From Chitinophagaceae bacterium (lineage in GTDB: Bacteria > Bacteroidota > Bacteroidia > Chitinophagales > Chitinophagaceae): 33,093 bases of DNA. The notes beneath the pieces were generated by a model. It saw only the letters and a list, made by a program, of their open reading frames with translations. It was not told the DNA's origin and made no database searches. The stretch covers positions 1 to 33,093 of the forward strand of contig CANEWJ010000013.1 in assembly GCA_947442625.1 (NCBI GenBank), in the 5' to 3' direction. The translations under genes were made by a program, and so were the position numbers. Below, one piece after another: positions 8,168 to 16,892 of this stretch. The first letter of the stretch is position 1. Each line of letters opens with the position of its first letter.

Positions 8168-10582
8168 ATGTTCAATAAGATGAGATTATTCCTGCCATTG
8201 CCTTTTCTATTGATAACCTTTTTCTCTTTTTCACAGAACACTACAGGAACCATCAGTGGAACCATTGTTGATTCTCTTTCCGGCGCACCACTTGCAGCGG
8301 CTACAGTTCAATATTTCAGGGAAGGAAAGGGCACAAGCATCAATGGTATAGTAGCCGATGAAAAAGGAAGATTTTCTTTCATCGTGCCCAAGGGAAATTA
8401 TCAACTTCGCATTGCATATGCAGGCTACAAAGAGTACCAGTCGAAATGGATACCCATTGGCAATCAATCATCTGCCACTCTTGGCCTGATCAAACTATCG
8501 CTGGGTAAAAATACCCTTGAGGAGATTGTTGTGCAGGCAGAAAAGAGCTCGATGCAGTTGTCGCTCGATAAAAAAATATTCAATGTAGGGAAAGACCTTG
8601 CCAATGCAGGCGGATCAGCGATGAACATCCTCATGAACATTCCATCTGTTTCTGTGGATCCCGAAGGAAATGTCAAGCTCAGGGGCAGCGACAATGTAAG
8701 AATCCTGATTGATGGCAAGCCCTCTGGTTTGGTCAGCATCAAAGGAGGGAGTGGGCTGCAGAACCTTCAGGCCAGCATGGTCGACAAGGTAGAGCTCATC
8801 ACCAATCCATCTGCCCGCTATGAAGCCGAAGGCATGTCTGGCATCATCAACATTGTGCTTAAAAAAGACCGCAGGCAGGGTTTCAATGGTTCGTTTGAAG
8901 TCATCACGGGCAATCCTTCCAATTTCGGCCTGGCCACCAACCTCAACTATAGAAAAAAGAACATCAACTTCTTTGTCAACTATGGTATTGCCTACAGGAT
9001 GCAACCCAGCAAAGGGTCCTTGTTTCAAGAAACCTACGCCAAGGATACAACCTTTATTTTCAAACAGAACGACAGGGTAAAGTTCAGGGGGCTCAACAAC
9101 AACATCAGGGCTGGGTTGGATTATTTTTTCAACGAGAAGTCTGTGCTTACTGCCGCTTATCTTTACAGGAAAAGCCAGGGCAATCGCTTGCGCGATATTC
9201 GATATGACGATTACATCAACAACGAAAACAACCTGGTTGGATTTGTGAAAAGAACACAAGACGAGGACGAGGTTGAGCCCAACTCAGAGGTGACCGTTAC
9301 CTATAAAAAAACATTTCAACAGAAAGGCCATGAACTGACCACTGAGGTGAAGTACCTTGATTATTGGGAGAACTCCGATCAGGTATTTACAGAACGCCAT
9401 TTTAAGCCAAACGCAACAGAAATCATTTCAAGAAATCTCTTACAAACATCGGTCAACGACGAGTTTGAAAAGCAATGGCTTTTTCAATTGGATTACGTTA
9501 AGCCTATCGGCAAGGAGGGAAAGTTTGAAACGGGCATTAGGAGCAGTTTCAGGAACATGGTCAATGATTTTATTGTTTCACAGCAAAATCCGACTGGCGT
9601 ATTTGTGGCCCTTCCCGGTTTGGATAATGTTTTTGTTTATGATGAAAACATACATGGTGCCTATGGCATCCTTGGCAACAAGACGAACAGGGTATCTTAT
9701 CAAGCAGGGTTAAGGGCTGAGTGGACAGACGTTACCACCACGTTGGAAAAAACAAAGGAAAAAAATCCCCGTGACTATGTCAACCTGTTTCCCAGTGCGC
9801 ACCTTACGTTTGATCTTGAAAAGGAAAACGGGATTCAACTGAGCTATAGCAGAAGGGTGAGAAGGCCATTCTACAACGACCTCAGTCCTTATTCCACTTT
9901 CTCTGACAGCAGAAATTTTTCTGGCGGCAATCCAGACCTCGATCCCGAGTTCAGCAATGCATATGAGATTGGTCATATCAAGACTTTTGATAAAGGCGCT
10001 TTTACATCATCAGTGTACTACAGAAGCACCAAAGGAAGGATTGAACGAATCAGAACGGTAGATGGTATGGGGAATGCCATTACCAAGCCAGAAAACTTAT
10101 TGTCAGAAACGGCATTTGGCCTGGAGTTTACCAGTGGGTATACTCCTTATAAGTGGTGGAAGCTTGATTTTAATTTTAATTTCTTTCATGCCAATATCGA
10201 TGGCAGCAACATCTTACCCGATTATAAAACCAATACCTACAGCTGGTTTGCCAGGCAAACATCAAGGTTTAGCCTAAAGAAAGGCCTTGACCTGCAATTG
10301 AGAATGAATTATGAGGCACCACAAAAAACAGTGCAGGGCAGACGAAAGTCTATGTACTATGCAGACTTTTCATTGAGCAAAGATGTATTCAAAGAAAGGG
10401 GCACTTTGAATTTCAATGTGCTTGATGTGTTTAATTCAAGAAAGGTGAGAACTGTATTTCAAGGAGAGAATTTTTACTTTGATGGGTATGGCCGATTTAA
10501 CCCAAGGCAGATTAACCTGACGTTTACCTACAGAATCAAGCAATCAAAAGGAACGAAAACGGTTAAGATTATTCAAGAATAA
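8168..10582 (+). CDS. TonB-dependent receptor with outer-membrane beta-barrel
   Basis: An 804-residue outer-membrane transporter. A signal peptide (1 to about 23, ending FSFSQ) is followed by a carboxypeptidase-regulatory-like domain (about 27-112, TGTISGTIVDSLSGAPLAAA). A plug domain follows (about 118-240) with NILMNIPSVSVDPEGNVKLRG and ILIDGKPSG. The rest is a long alternating barrel ending with FTYRIKQSKGTKTVKIIQE. NPSARYEAEGMSGIINIVLKK is characteristic of the Bacteroidota family with an outer-membrane beta-barrel C-terminal domain. Such receptors import siderophores, glycans or peptides with TonB-ExbBD energy. No SusD-type lipoprotein is adjacent, so a glycan-uptake pair is not indicated and the ligand is unknown. 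The ATG at 8168 was chosen; an in-frame ATG four codons later is also possible. Confidence 0.92.
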   Translation: MFNKMRLFLPLPFLLITFFSFSQNTTGTISGTIVDSLSGAPLAAATVQYFREGKGTSINGIVADEKGRFSFIVPKGNYQLRIAYAGYKEYQSKWIPIGNQSSATLGLIKLSLGKNTLEEIVVQAEKSSMQLSLDKKIFNVGKDLANAGGSAMNILMNIPSVSVDPEGNVKLRGSDNVRILIDGKPSGLVSIKGGSGLQNLQASMVDKVELITNPSARYEAEGMSGIINIVLKKDRRQGFNGSFEVITGNPSNFGLATNLNYRKKNINFFVNYGIAYRMQPSKGSLFQETYAKDTTFIFKQNDRVKFRGLNNNIRAGLDYFFNEKSVLTAAYLYRKSQGNRLRDIRYDDYINNENNLVGFVKRTQDEDEVEPNSEVTVTYKKTFQQKGHELTTEVKYLDYWENSDQVFTERHFKPNATEIISRNLLQTSVNDEFEKQWLFQLDYVKPIGKEGKFETGIRSSFRNMVNDFIVSQQNPTGVFVALPGLDNVFVYDENIHGAYGILGNKTNRVSYQAGLRAEWTDVTTTLEKTKEKNPRDYVNLFPSAHLTFDLEKENGIQLSYSRRVRRPFYNDLSPYSTFSDSRNFSGGNPDLDPEFSNAYEIGHIKTFDKGAFTSSVYYRSTKGRIERIRTVDGMGNAITKPENLLSETAFGLEFTSGYTPYKWWKLDFNFNFFHANIDGSNILPDYKTNTYSWFARQTSRFSLKKGLDLQLRMNYEAPQKTVQGRRKSMYYADFSLSKDVFKERGTLNFNVLDVFNSRKVRTVFQGENFYFDGYGRFNPRQINLTFTYRIKQSKGTKTVKIIQE

Positions 10583-10599
10583 CAATCAACAGGATTGTT
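10581..10599 (+). terminator. Possible weak terminator hairpin after the TonB receptor gene
   Basis: Inverted repeat AACAATC / GATTGTT (7 bp, 5-nt loop) overlaps the stop codon of the receptor gene. No T-run follows directly, so Rho-independent termination is doubtful. Confidence 0.3.
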
Positions 10600-10686
10600 G
10601 CGATGGCAGTATTGAATCTTTTGGTGAATTGTATTCCTTTTTTCTTTCCTCCCCTTAAAATACTTTCCCGTAAATAATAAGCGCCT

Positions 10687-10724
10687 TGTTCATGCATTTA
10701 GGTATTTTTTACTGTTCATGCATT
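10687..10724. repeat. 12-bp direct repeat upstream of the exopolysaccharide cluster
   Basis: TGTTCATGCATT occurs at 10687-10698 and again at 10713-10724, a start-to-start distance of 26 bp (about 2.5 helical turns). Each copy holds the palindrome ATGCAT. It lies 109-146 bp upstream of the predicted -7 box in a 279-bp gap that otherwise holds no gene, so it could be an activator or repressor site. No matching regulator gene is identified. Confidence 0.5.
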
Positions 10725-10811
10725 GAATCATTAATCGCTGGAAATCCTTTATTGACAAGGGGGTTTGTAAAATACTGATTTTCATCATTCTAGATGAATA
10801 CAGAGGTCATG

Positions 10812-10840
10812 TTGATTGCCTATCAGTACCTATATTTTTG
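10812..10840 (+). promoter_or_regulatory. Predicted Bacteroidota-type promoter of the exopolysaccharide cluster
   Basis: TATTTTTG at 10833-10840 is a perfect TAnnTTTG -7 element. TTG at 10812-10814, 18 bp upstream, can serve as the -33 element. Transcription would begin near 10845, leaving a leader of about 17 nt before the ATG at 10862. The same TTG of the -7 box could be misread as a start codon for the first gene. Confidence 0.55.
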
Positions 10841-10861
10841 AGCCAAGACAAAACAACAGCC

Positions 10862-11629
10862 ATGGCCAAAACAATTTATATCGGAATACTTATGGTTATG
10901 ATAGGATCTTGCATCAGCACAAAAAATATAGGATATTTCAACAATGCCAGTGAAACGGAATACGCCAGTACTTCGGGAGCGGAAACTGCTATCCAGGCCA
11001 ATGATATCCTGAGTATCTCAATCAGCAGTTTGAATCCGGAAGCATCTGCGATTTTCAATACAACCAATGGCCAATCAAATAACATCAATACATCAAATGG
11101 CAATGTAACTCAGCCAAGCGGATATCTTGTGAATGCTGAAGGATTCATTCAGTTGCCCATCCTCGGCAATATCCAGTCCGCAGGATTAACAAAGAAACAG
11201 CTGAAAGAAAAGATTGCCAATACAATTGTTGAAAAGAAACTCCTTGTGGATCCTATTGTAAGTATTCGGCATTTGAATTTTGAGGTTACTGTGATTGGCG
11301 AAGTGGGACGCCCCATGGTTATTCCCGTTCCCAATGAAAAAATATCATTGCTGACGGCACTCGGTCAGGCAGGGGATATCACGGTGTATGGTAAAAAAGA
11401 CAATGTATTGGTCATCAGGGAAAGCAATGGCAAGAAGGTGGTCAAACGGATAAACCTCAATACGGCTGATTTTTTGAATTCCGCCTATTACTACCTAAAG
11501 CCCAATGATATCGTATATGTTGAGCCCAATAAGAACAAGCTTGCCAGTGTCAGTAGGGGAAGACAATTGTTGCCTGCTTTGCTTTCGGGTTTGTCTGTAG
11601 TAGTTATTGTACTTGATAGAATATTTTAA
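10862..11629 (+). CDS. Polysaccharide export lipoprotein (Wza-like, SLBB domain)
   Basis: A 255-residue outer-membrane polysaccharide export protein. MAKTIYIGILMVMIGSC is a lipoprotein signal with Cys17. A Poly_export (PES) domain follows with QANDILSISISSLNPEA and GYLVNAEGFIQLPILGNI. A SLBB-type segment follows with FEVTVIGEVGRPMVIPVPNEKISLLTALGQAGDI. The hydrophobic C-terminus (LLPALLSGLSVVVIVLDRIF) could span or insert in the membrane. In Wza-type systems the protein multimerises as the outer-membrane exit channel and docks onto the Wzc-type co-polymerase encoded next. I start it at ATG 10862 rather than at an in-frame TTG eight codons upstream, which lies in the predicted promoter and would spoil the signal peptide. 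First gene of the cluster. Confidence 0.92.
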   Translation: MAKTIYIGILMVMIGSCISTKNIGYFNNASETEYASTSGAETAIQANDILSISISSLNPEASAIFNTTNGQSNNINTSNGNVTQPSGYLVNAEGFIQLPILGNIQSAGLTKKQLKEKIANTIVEKKLLVDPIVSIRHLNFEVTVIGEVGRPMVIPVPNEKISLLTALGQAGDITVYGKKDNVLVIRESNGKKVVKRINLNTADFLNSAYYYLKPNDIVYVEPNKNKLASVSRGRQLLPALLSGLSVVVIVLDRIF

Positions 11630-11633
11630 TCAA

Positions 11634-13955
11634 ATGAATACCCCTCTAGATACCATGCAACCAAACAATGAAACCTTGTTCAGTAAATTGTTGGCGAAAT
11701 ATATTCCATATTGGCCCATGTTTCTGCTATTGGCCATATTGTCGTTTGGCGCTGTATTTGCCTATCTCAAGATCACACCCAAAAAATACCAGTCTACTGC
11801 ATCATTGATCATCAAGGATGAAAAAAAAGGCAATGATGATTCGAGGATAATGGAGTCCCTGAACCTCATGGGTTCAAAAAAAATCATAGAAAACGAAATA
11901 GAGGTGTTGAAATCCAGGCCGGTTATAGAAACGGTGGTAAAAAACTTTCGATTGTATGCTCCTGTTTACCTGGAAGATGGCTTTCTTGACCAATATTTGT
12001 ATGAGAATGCCCCTTTGACCATAGAATCCCTGGAGCCTCAACAATTGAAAAGCAGCGAAGGGAAATTATACCTGCAGCTGGATGTCCAGGATAAGAAAAC
12101 GATCATCATCAATGGTAAAAAAGCAGGGTTTTATGGTTCTTGGTTGACTACTGAATATGGGATTTTGCGCTTCAATATAACGGAACCTTCGAAGCTGATG
12201 GACCCCAGTAAGAAATATTTTTTTCAGGTTATCGGCATTCCTTTTAAAACAAAAAATATTCTGGATAACCTTAAAGTTTCCTCAGCGAACAAGCTTTCCA
12301 GTGTTATAGAATTAAAGTACAATGATTTTACGCCACAGCTTGCCCAGGATATACTTGATCAGGTCATTTTATCTTACAATATGGCTGCTATCAATGAGAA
12401 AAATATCCTGGCAAAAAGCACCCTCGCTTTTATTGAAGAACGCCTGAAAGTAGTAGGTGCCCAGCTCAATGCTATCGAACAACAAATCCAGCAATACAAA
12501 GCCCAGTCAGGAGCCTTTGACATCAGCACGCAGGGCCAAATATTTCTGCAAAATGTCAGCGCTAATGATCAAAAGCTTAGTGAAATCAATGTACAACTTT
12601 CTGTGATGAATGATCTTCAAGGCAAGTTAGAAACCAATACCAATCTATCTGAAAATCATACTGTTTTGCTCGGGAATGTAGACCCCATTTTAACACAGAT
12701 GATTGGTAGTTTGAATGCCGCTGAATTGGAAAGGGAAAAGCTTAAAAAAACAGTGGCAGAAAACAACCCCATGCTGGTTTCAATTTCTGATCAGATATCA
12801 AAAATAAAAGAAAACATCAATAGCAATATCAAGGATCAGCGCAGGAATCTGGAGGCTACAAAAAACAATCTCTTTGCCACAAATACAAACTATAATAATT
12901 TATTGCATGATATTCCTATCAAGGAAAGGGCCCTGCTTGAAATCAGCAGGGAGCAGAACATCAAGAGTGGTATTTATTCCTTTTTGTTACAAAAACGTGA
13001 AGAGAGCGAACTTTCTTTCGTTTCAAATATCGCTGAGAGCCGCATCATCAACCATGCCCAGGCCTTGAATAACCCTGTTAGTCCTAATATAATGATTGTG
13101 TTTGGAATGGCACTCTGTGCAGTTTTTGGCATACCGGTTACTCTAATTGGGGTCAAGGAAACGCTTTCGTCAACCATTTTGTACAGGGCAGAAATTGAAT
13201 CCATGGTCAATATCCCAATCATTGGTGAAATTGAGTACCACAAGAAATCAAAACCATTGGCCATTGAAACAGGCAAGCGAAGTTTGGCTGCAGAGGAGTT
13301 CAGGAGATTGCGTTATGCCTTGCAGGACATGTTGAAAAATGCAGGGAATAAAAACTTGCTCATTACTTCCAGCATCAGTGGTGAAGGCAAGAGCTATATT
13401 GCTACGAATCTTGCCATTAGTTTTTCGCTCACCGGTAAAAAGGTTTTACTGGTAGATTTTGACCTGCACAATTCCTCACTCGGAAAGATTTTTGACAGCT
13501 ACGAGCAAAAGGGAGTGACTGATATTTTATTGGGAGACGCGTCGATTGAACAGCTTGTAAAGCATGTTCCTGGGTATGATAATCTTTATTTTTTGCCTTC
13601 CGGATCCATACACGATGAGCCATCTGGAATTCTCGAAAATCAGCGCACCTCGGAAATGTTCAGATTTTTAGAAAGCAAATATGATCTTGTCGTCATAGAT
13701 TCTCCACCTGTTGCATTTGTTACTGATGCACATTACCTTACCAATTTTTGTGCTGCTACCATCTATGCAGTGAGGCATGGTTTTACGCCAAAATCACTCT
13801 TGAATCGATTTGAAACAAACAATGCCATACATCCATTGGTCAACCCTGTTATTGTATTCAATGGTGTTAAAGCCAGGGGATTTGCAGGTACGGATAATGG
13901 CTACGGCTATGGATACAAATACGGCTACGGAAGGGATAAGTCAAAAAACAGATAA
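11634..13955 (+). CDS. Wzc-like polysaccharide co-polymerase and bacterial tyrosine kinase
   Basis: A 773-residue inner-membrane protein that controls chain length and links polymerisation to export. Transmembrane helices are at about 27-45 and 486-505. The periplasmic region between them is long and helical, ending with the usual GNVR-like part. The cytoplasmic BY-kinase domain has Walker A GEGKS (583-587), Walker A' VDFD with D608 and D610, and Walker B DLVVIDSPP (684-692). The C-terminus carries a tyrosine cluster, GYGYGYKYGYG, with five tyrosines, the typical autophosphorylation site. Kinase and activator parts are fused in one chain, as in proteobacterial Wzc. It begins 4 nt after the export gene, so the two are translated together. 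ATG 11634 is preferred over an in-frame TTG at 11607 inside the previous gene. Confidence 0.94.
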   Translation: MNTPLDTMQPNNETLFSKLLAKYIPYWPMFLLLAILSFGAVFAYLKITPKKYQSTASLIIKDEKKGNDDSRIMESLNLMGSKKIIENEIEVLKSRPVIETVVKNFRLYAPVYLEDGFLDQYLYENAPLTIESLEPQQLKSSEGKLYLQLDVQDKKTIIINGKKAGFYGSWLTTEYGILRFNITEPSKLMDPSKKYFFQVIGIPFKTKNILDNLKVSSANKLSSVIELKYNDFTPQLAQDILDQVILSYNMAAINEKNILAKSTLAFIEERLKVVGAQLNAIEQQIQQYKAQSGAFDISTQGQIFLQNVSANDQKLSEINVQLSVMNDLQGKLETNTNLSENHTVLLGNVDPILTQMIGSLNAAELEREKLKKTVAENNPMLVSISDQISKIKENINSNIKDQRRNLEATKNNLFATNTNYNNLLHDIPIKERALLEISREQNIKSGIYSFLLQKREESELSFVSNIAESRIINHAQALNNPVSPNIMIVFGMALCAVFGIPVTLIGVKETLSSTILYRAEIESMVNIPIIGEIEYHKKSKPLAIETGKRSLAAEEFRRLRYALQDMLKNAGNKNLLITSSISGEGKSYIATNLAISFSLTGKKVLLVDFDLHNSSLGKIFDSYEQKGVTDILLGDASIEQLVKHVPGYDNLYFLPSGSIHDEPSGILENQRTSEMFRFLESKYDLVVIDSPPVAFVTDAHYLTNFCAATIYAVRHGFTPKSLLNRFETNNAIHPLVNPVIVFNGVKARGFAGTDNGYGYGYKYGYGRDKSKNR

Positions 13956-14013
13956 ATAAGGGTAAAGCCAAGCGTAAAGTCAAATGTCAACTGGTTAAGC
14001 TGAATGTTCAATG

Positions 14014-14047
14014 TGGGTGAACACGGCGAAGCCGTATAATCAACCCA
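14014..14047 (+). promoter_or_regulatory. Nested hairpin in the leader of the NusG-like gene
   Basis: An outer stem TGGGT (14014-14018) / ACCCA (14043-14047) encloses an inner stem ACGGC (14023-14027) / GCCGT (14031-14035) with a GAA loop. It is the only well-formed hairpin in the 140-nt gap between the Wzc-like gene and the antiterminator gene. No T-run follows, so it resembles an RNA structure more than an intrinsic terminator. A pause or antitermination site is a possibility. Confidence 0.4.
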
Positions 14048-14095
14048 GGCTTAAATGCATCAACAATATTTTATGAAATTTTTAATCTCATTGGT

Positions 14096-14653
14096 ATGAA
14101 AAACAACTGGTACGTAATTTACACCAAGTCACGATGTGAAAAGAAAGTTGCCGATTTTCTCTCAAAAAGAAATGTTGAGAATTATTGTCCACTCAACAGG
14201 GTATATAGGCAGTGGTCTGACAGAAAAAAAATGATTACAGCACCGCTGTTCAACTCTTATGTCTTCATTCATGCCTGTGAAGAGGAATTGAATTCTATTA
14301 AACAGCTCACCAATAATATTGTAAATGTTGTTTATTGGTTGGGTAAGCCTGCGATCATCAGAAATGAGGAAATCGAACAAATCAGGTATTTTCTCAATGA
14401 GTACTCAAATATTACAATTGAGAAGCAGCCGGTTCGCATGAATGAGATGGTCAGGATCATTAAAGGACCATTCAGCAACCTTGAGGGAACAGTAGCTGCA
14501 GTCAAGAACAATATGCTTGTTTTGTCCCTGCCAACGTTGGGATACAAGATGATGGCGGAAGTCAGTGTTTCCAATATCGAAGTATTACACCATGGGTTTA
14601 GTCAAGAAATAGACTATGCATCCAGAAGCAAAAGCATACCAGTTCTCAACTGA
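14096..14653 (+). CDS. NusG-like transcription antiterminator (UpxY-type)
   Basis: A 185-residue paralogue of NusG. The N-terminal NGN domain starts WYVIYTKSRCEKKVADFL and continues with YCPLNRVYRQWSDRKK and PLFNSYVFI. A KOW motif follows at about residues 118-145 (VRIIKGPFSNLEGTVAAVKNN). Such proteins (UpxY in Bacteroides, RfaH-like) bind RNA polymerase and allow it to read long polysaccharide operons past early termination sites. The position is unusual: Bacteroides UpxY genes come first in their loci, whereas this gene is third, after the export and kinase genes. It could thus gate only the downstream biosynthetic genes. It is preceded by a 140-nt gap holding a small hairpin. Confidence 0.9.
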   Translation: MKNNWYVIYTKSRCEKKVADFLSKRNVENYCPLNRVYRQWSDRKKMITAPLFNSYVFIHACEEELNSIKQLTNNIVNVVYWLGKPAIIRNEEIEQIRYFLNEYSNITIEKQPVRMNEMVRIIKGPFSNLEGTVAAVKNNMLVLSLPTLGYKMMAEVSVSNIEVLHHGFSQEIDYASRSKSIPVLN

Positions 14654-14681
14654 TTTTAATTTACCATTCGATTGTTAGATC

Positions 14682-15578
14682 ATGAAGATGACAGCCCGAA
14701 ATATATTGACCTATCTCTATGCTAACTATTTATTGATGCGTGGCGATGTACAAAAAGCCATTGCCCGTGTGAAAAACGGGCAATATATCCTTTCCATCTA
14801 TTTTCATGATCCATCTAAACCGTTGTTCGGCAAATGCATGAAATGGCTCAATCAGCAAGGAATATTTTTTATTGACTTGAATACATTGCATGAAATTGCG
14901 CTGGGGAACATCCCTTTTCCTAAAGGTGCAGTATTGTTAACCGTTGATGATGGCTGGAAGACAAACAAAACAAACATTGTAGAGCTGGCACATCAACAAA
15001 ATATTCCTGTGGCAATTTTTGTAACCACTGAACCTGTTTTGGCTGGAAACGGATATTGGTGGTCTTATGTCAAGCTTGCAAATAAGGCAGGATACATGAG
15101 CATGAATCCCGAACAGGTAAAATTAATGGAAAACAAGTCAAGGGTGGAAATGCTTGCGAAATTAAAAGAAAGGTTCTGTGTAGGGCGAGAAGCGATGACA
15201 ATCGATGAACTACAGGAGATAGAAAAGACCGGAAGGGTTATGATTGGAAGCCATACTATAACTCATCCAATTTTACCGAGGTGCACAGATGAAGAGGTTT
15301 ATATAGAGATAAGCCATTCCAAAAAACAATTAGAGGATATACTCCAGCATAAGATCAATGGTTTTGCCTATCCCAATGGTGATTTTAGCGAAAGGGAAGT
15401 TGACATGGTTGAACGCGCAGGATACCGTTTGGCGTTTACAACCAAGCCTTCTTATTTGACAGCAGAAAATATCAAGGAAAAATATACGCTGCCCAGATTT
15501 GAAGTGTTGAAGGATGTTTCTTTTGCCGAAAATATTTGCAGAATGAGTGGAGTCTGGTTCAAGAAAAATAACGCATAG
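14682..15578 (+). CDS. Polysaccharide deacetylase (NodB/CE4 family)
   Basis: A 298-residue CE4 carbohydrate esterase. Motif 1 is TVDDGW (87-92), with the catalytic base and metal Asp pair D89/D90. Motif 2 is SHTITHP (190-196), with the two metal-binding histidines H191 and H195. Motif 3 is FAYPNGDF, around residue 228. No signal peptide or clear membrane segment is seen, so it may be cytoplasmic, or reach the envelope by a route I cannot see. The family removes N-acetyl groups from GlcNAc-type sugars. In this cluster it would de-acetylate an intermediate or the polymer, consistent with the hexosamine chemistry implied by the downstream 2-epimerase. The gap to the previous gene is 28 nt and to the next only 3 nt. 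Confidence 0.87.
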   Translation: MKMTARNILTYLYANYLLMRGDVQKAIARVKNGQYILSIYFHDPSKPLFGKCMKWLNQQGIFFIDLNTLHEIALGNIPFPKGAVLLTVDDGWKTNKTNIVELAHQQNIPVAIFVTTEPVLAGNGYWWSYVKLANKAGYMSMNPEQVKLMENKSRVEMLAKLKERFCVGREAMTIDELQEIEKTGRVMIGSHTITHPILPRCTDEEVYIEISHSKKQLEDILQHKINGFAYPNGDFSEREVDMVERAGYRLAFTTKPSYLTAENIKEKYTLPRFEVLKDVSFAENICRMSGVWFKKNNA

Positions 15579-15581
15579 CTT

Positions 15582-16892
15582 ATGACTTCTACAATCATCA
15601 TGTTTTTAGCCGTGGCAGTTCTCATGCTTTTTTTTTATGCCATGTTGTTTATAAAGGAGGATAACAATAAGTCGTATATTAAATTTGTTTTTATTGCTTA
15701 TCCCTTTTTGGGTATAGATCTTTTGCCAAGCGTCATTTCTACAACGCTATTTGTATTTATTACGTATGCATTTTTTTTATTTTTCTATAAACGTTCCCCA
15801 ATAAAACATGCTGGTTCTCCTTCATATTTATTGTTGTTCCTCTTTTTATTATCATCAATAGGCATTGGTCTTTTTTTGTCACCTGATTTATCCAAAGACA
15901 CCATGACTGATTTCGTTCAGCTTTTGGCTGTTTTCTTTTTCGCCAAGGTTTTGATTGATGAAGTTCAACATGATGTTAGTTTTCGAACATCTATTTTCAA
16001 TTGCATGAAAATCACTTTGATATTTTCATTTCTCTTTTTGGCACTGCAATTTATTATCGGTCCTTCCTTTTCATTTGCTAAAACCCAGAATATTAATGTA
16101 GCCGGCGGGATGTCAATCCGGTATCCAAGTTTTTTCCAGGACCCACAAAAATATGCCCAATATCTTTCTGCATCTAGTTTCCTGATGTTGTTGCTACCAG
16201 GCAAAATGAATGGAAAGACTTCTCAGCTTGGCTTACTGCTTTGTGCTCTTTCAATGATTGCCCTTCTTTTTACAGGTGGGAGGGCAGGTTTGGGCGGTTG
16301 GTTAATTGGGTTATTGATTGTCATTGTGCTGGGAAATGCACAGTACAGGATGGCAATCATTTCTGTAGCAATTCTCGTGTCGATTTTTATTTATAATTTT
16401 TCTGATACCATTCCGATATTCAATAGAGCAGATCTGGCTGATTCTTATGAATTTCGATATGCCATTTGGCAGGATGCCTTTGCCATATTTTTAGACCACC
16501 CATTTTTTGGCATCGGTATGGGAAACTATGCCAATTACGTTTCGATGCATAATCCAGATCAGTATTGGATCAGCGACAATGATGTTACATTTTTTGATCA
16601 CCCAGAGAGTGGCTACCTTAAACTCCTTACTGAGTTTGGACTGATTGGATTTCTCGCTGTGATGTTTTTTATCATAAAGCCAATCTATGCTGGGGTCGTA
16701 TTGTATTTTAAAACAAAAGACTTAAGCCTGCTCATCTTGGTTTCTGCCCTTTTTACCTGGCTGATTGGTTTTTATACTGTTTATTCATTCGGAGATATCA
16801 GAATCAAGATTTTAATTATTTCAATTGTTTGTATGCTTATTGCATCCTCGAAGAATAGTCTTCAAACAGATAAAACAACAGACATTGTTTAA
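15582..16892 (+). CDS. O-antigen ligase/polymerase-like membrane protein (Wzy-like)
   Basis: A 436-residue protein made mostly of transmembrane helices, about ten to twelve. The family's Wzy_C region is marked by FTGGRAGLGGWLIGLLIVIV (about 226-245) and, after a large periplasmic loop, FGIGMGNYANYVSMHNP (about 306-322) followed by HPESGYLKLLTEFGLIGF. The YP...YAQYLSAS segment before the loop is also typical. Wzy polymerises undecaprenyl-linked repeat units at the periplasmic face. Ligases share the same fold, but the neighbouring flippase and Wzc-like gene favour a polymerase. The gene is visibly AT-rich, as is common for Wzy. It begins 3 nt after the deacetylase and overlaps the flippase start. 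Confidence 0.85.
   Translation: MTSTIIMFLAVAVLMLFFYAMLFIKEDNNKSYIKFVFIAYPFLGIDLLPSVISTTLFVFITYAFFLFFYKRSPIKHAGSPSYLLLFLFLLSSIGIGLFLSPDLSKDTMTDFVQLLAVFFFAKVLIDEVQHDVSFRTSIFNCMKITLIFSFLFLALQFIIGPSFSFAKTQNINVAGGMSIRYPSFFQDPQKYAQYLSASSFLMLLLPGKMNGKTSQLGLLLCALSMIALLFTGGRAGLGGWLIGLLIVIVLGNAQYRMAIISVAILVSIFIYNFSDTIPIFNRADLADSYEFRYAIWQDAFAIFLDHPFFGIGMGNYANYVSMHNPDQYWISDNDVTFFDHPESGYLKLLTEFGLIGFLAVMFFIIKPIYAGVVLYFKTKDLSLLILVSALFTWLIGFYTVYSFGDIRIKILIISIVCMLIASSKNSLQTDKTTDIV

Noticed and set aside
8615-9259. 214-residue minus-strand ORF
   Set aside because: Antisense to the plug and barrel of the TonB-dependent receptor.
8168-10582. Calling the TonB receptor a SusC in a polysaccharide-utilisation locus
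   Set aside because: No SusD-like lipoprotein or glycoside hydrolase is adjacent, and the domain layout fits the outer-membrane-beta-barrel subgroup instead.
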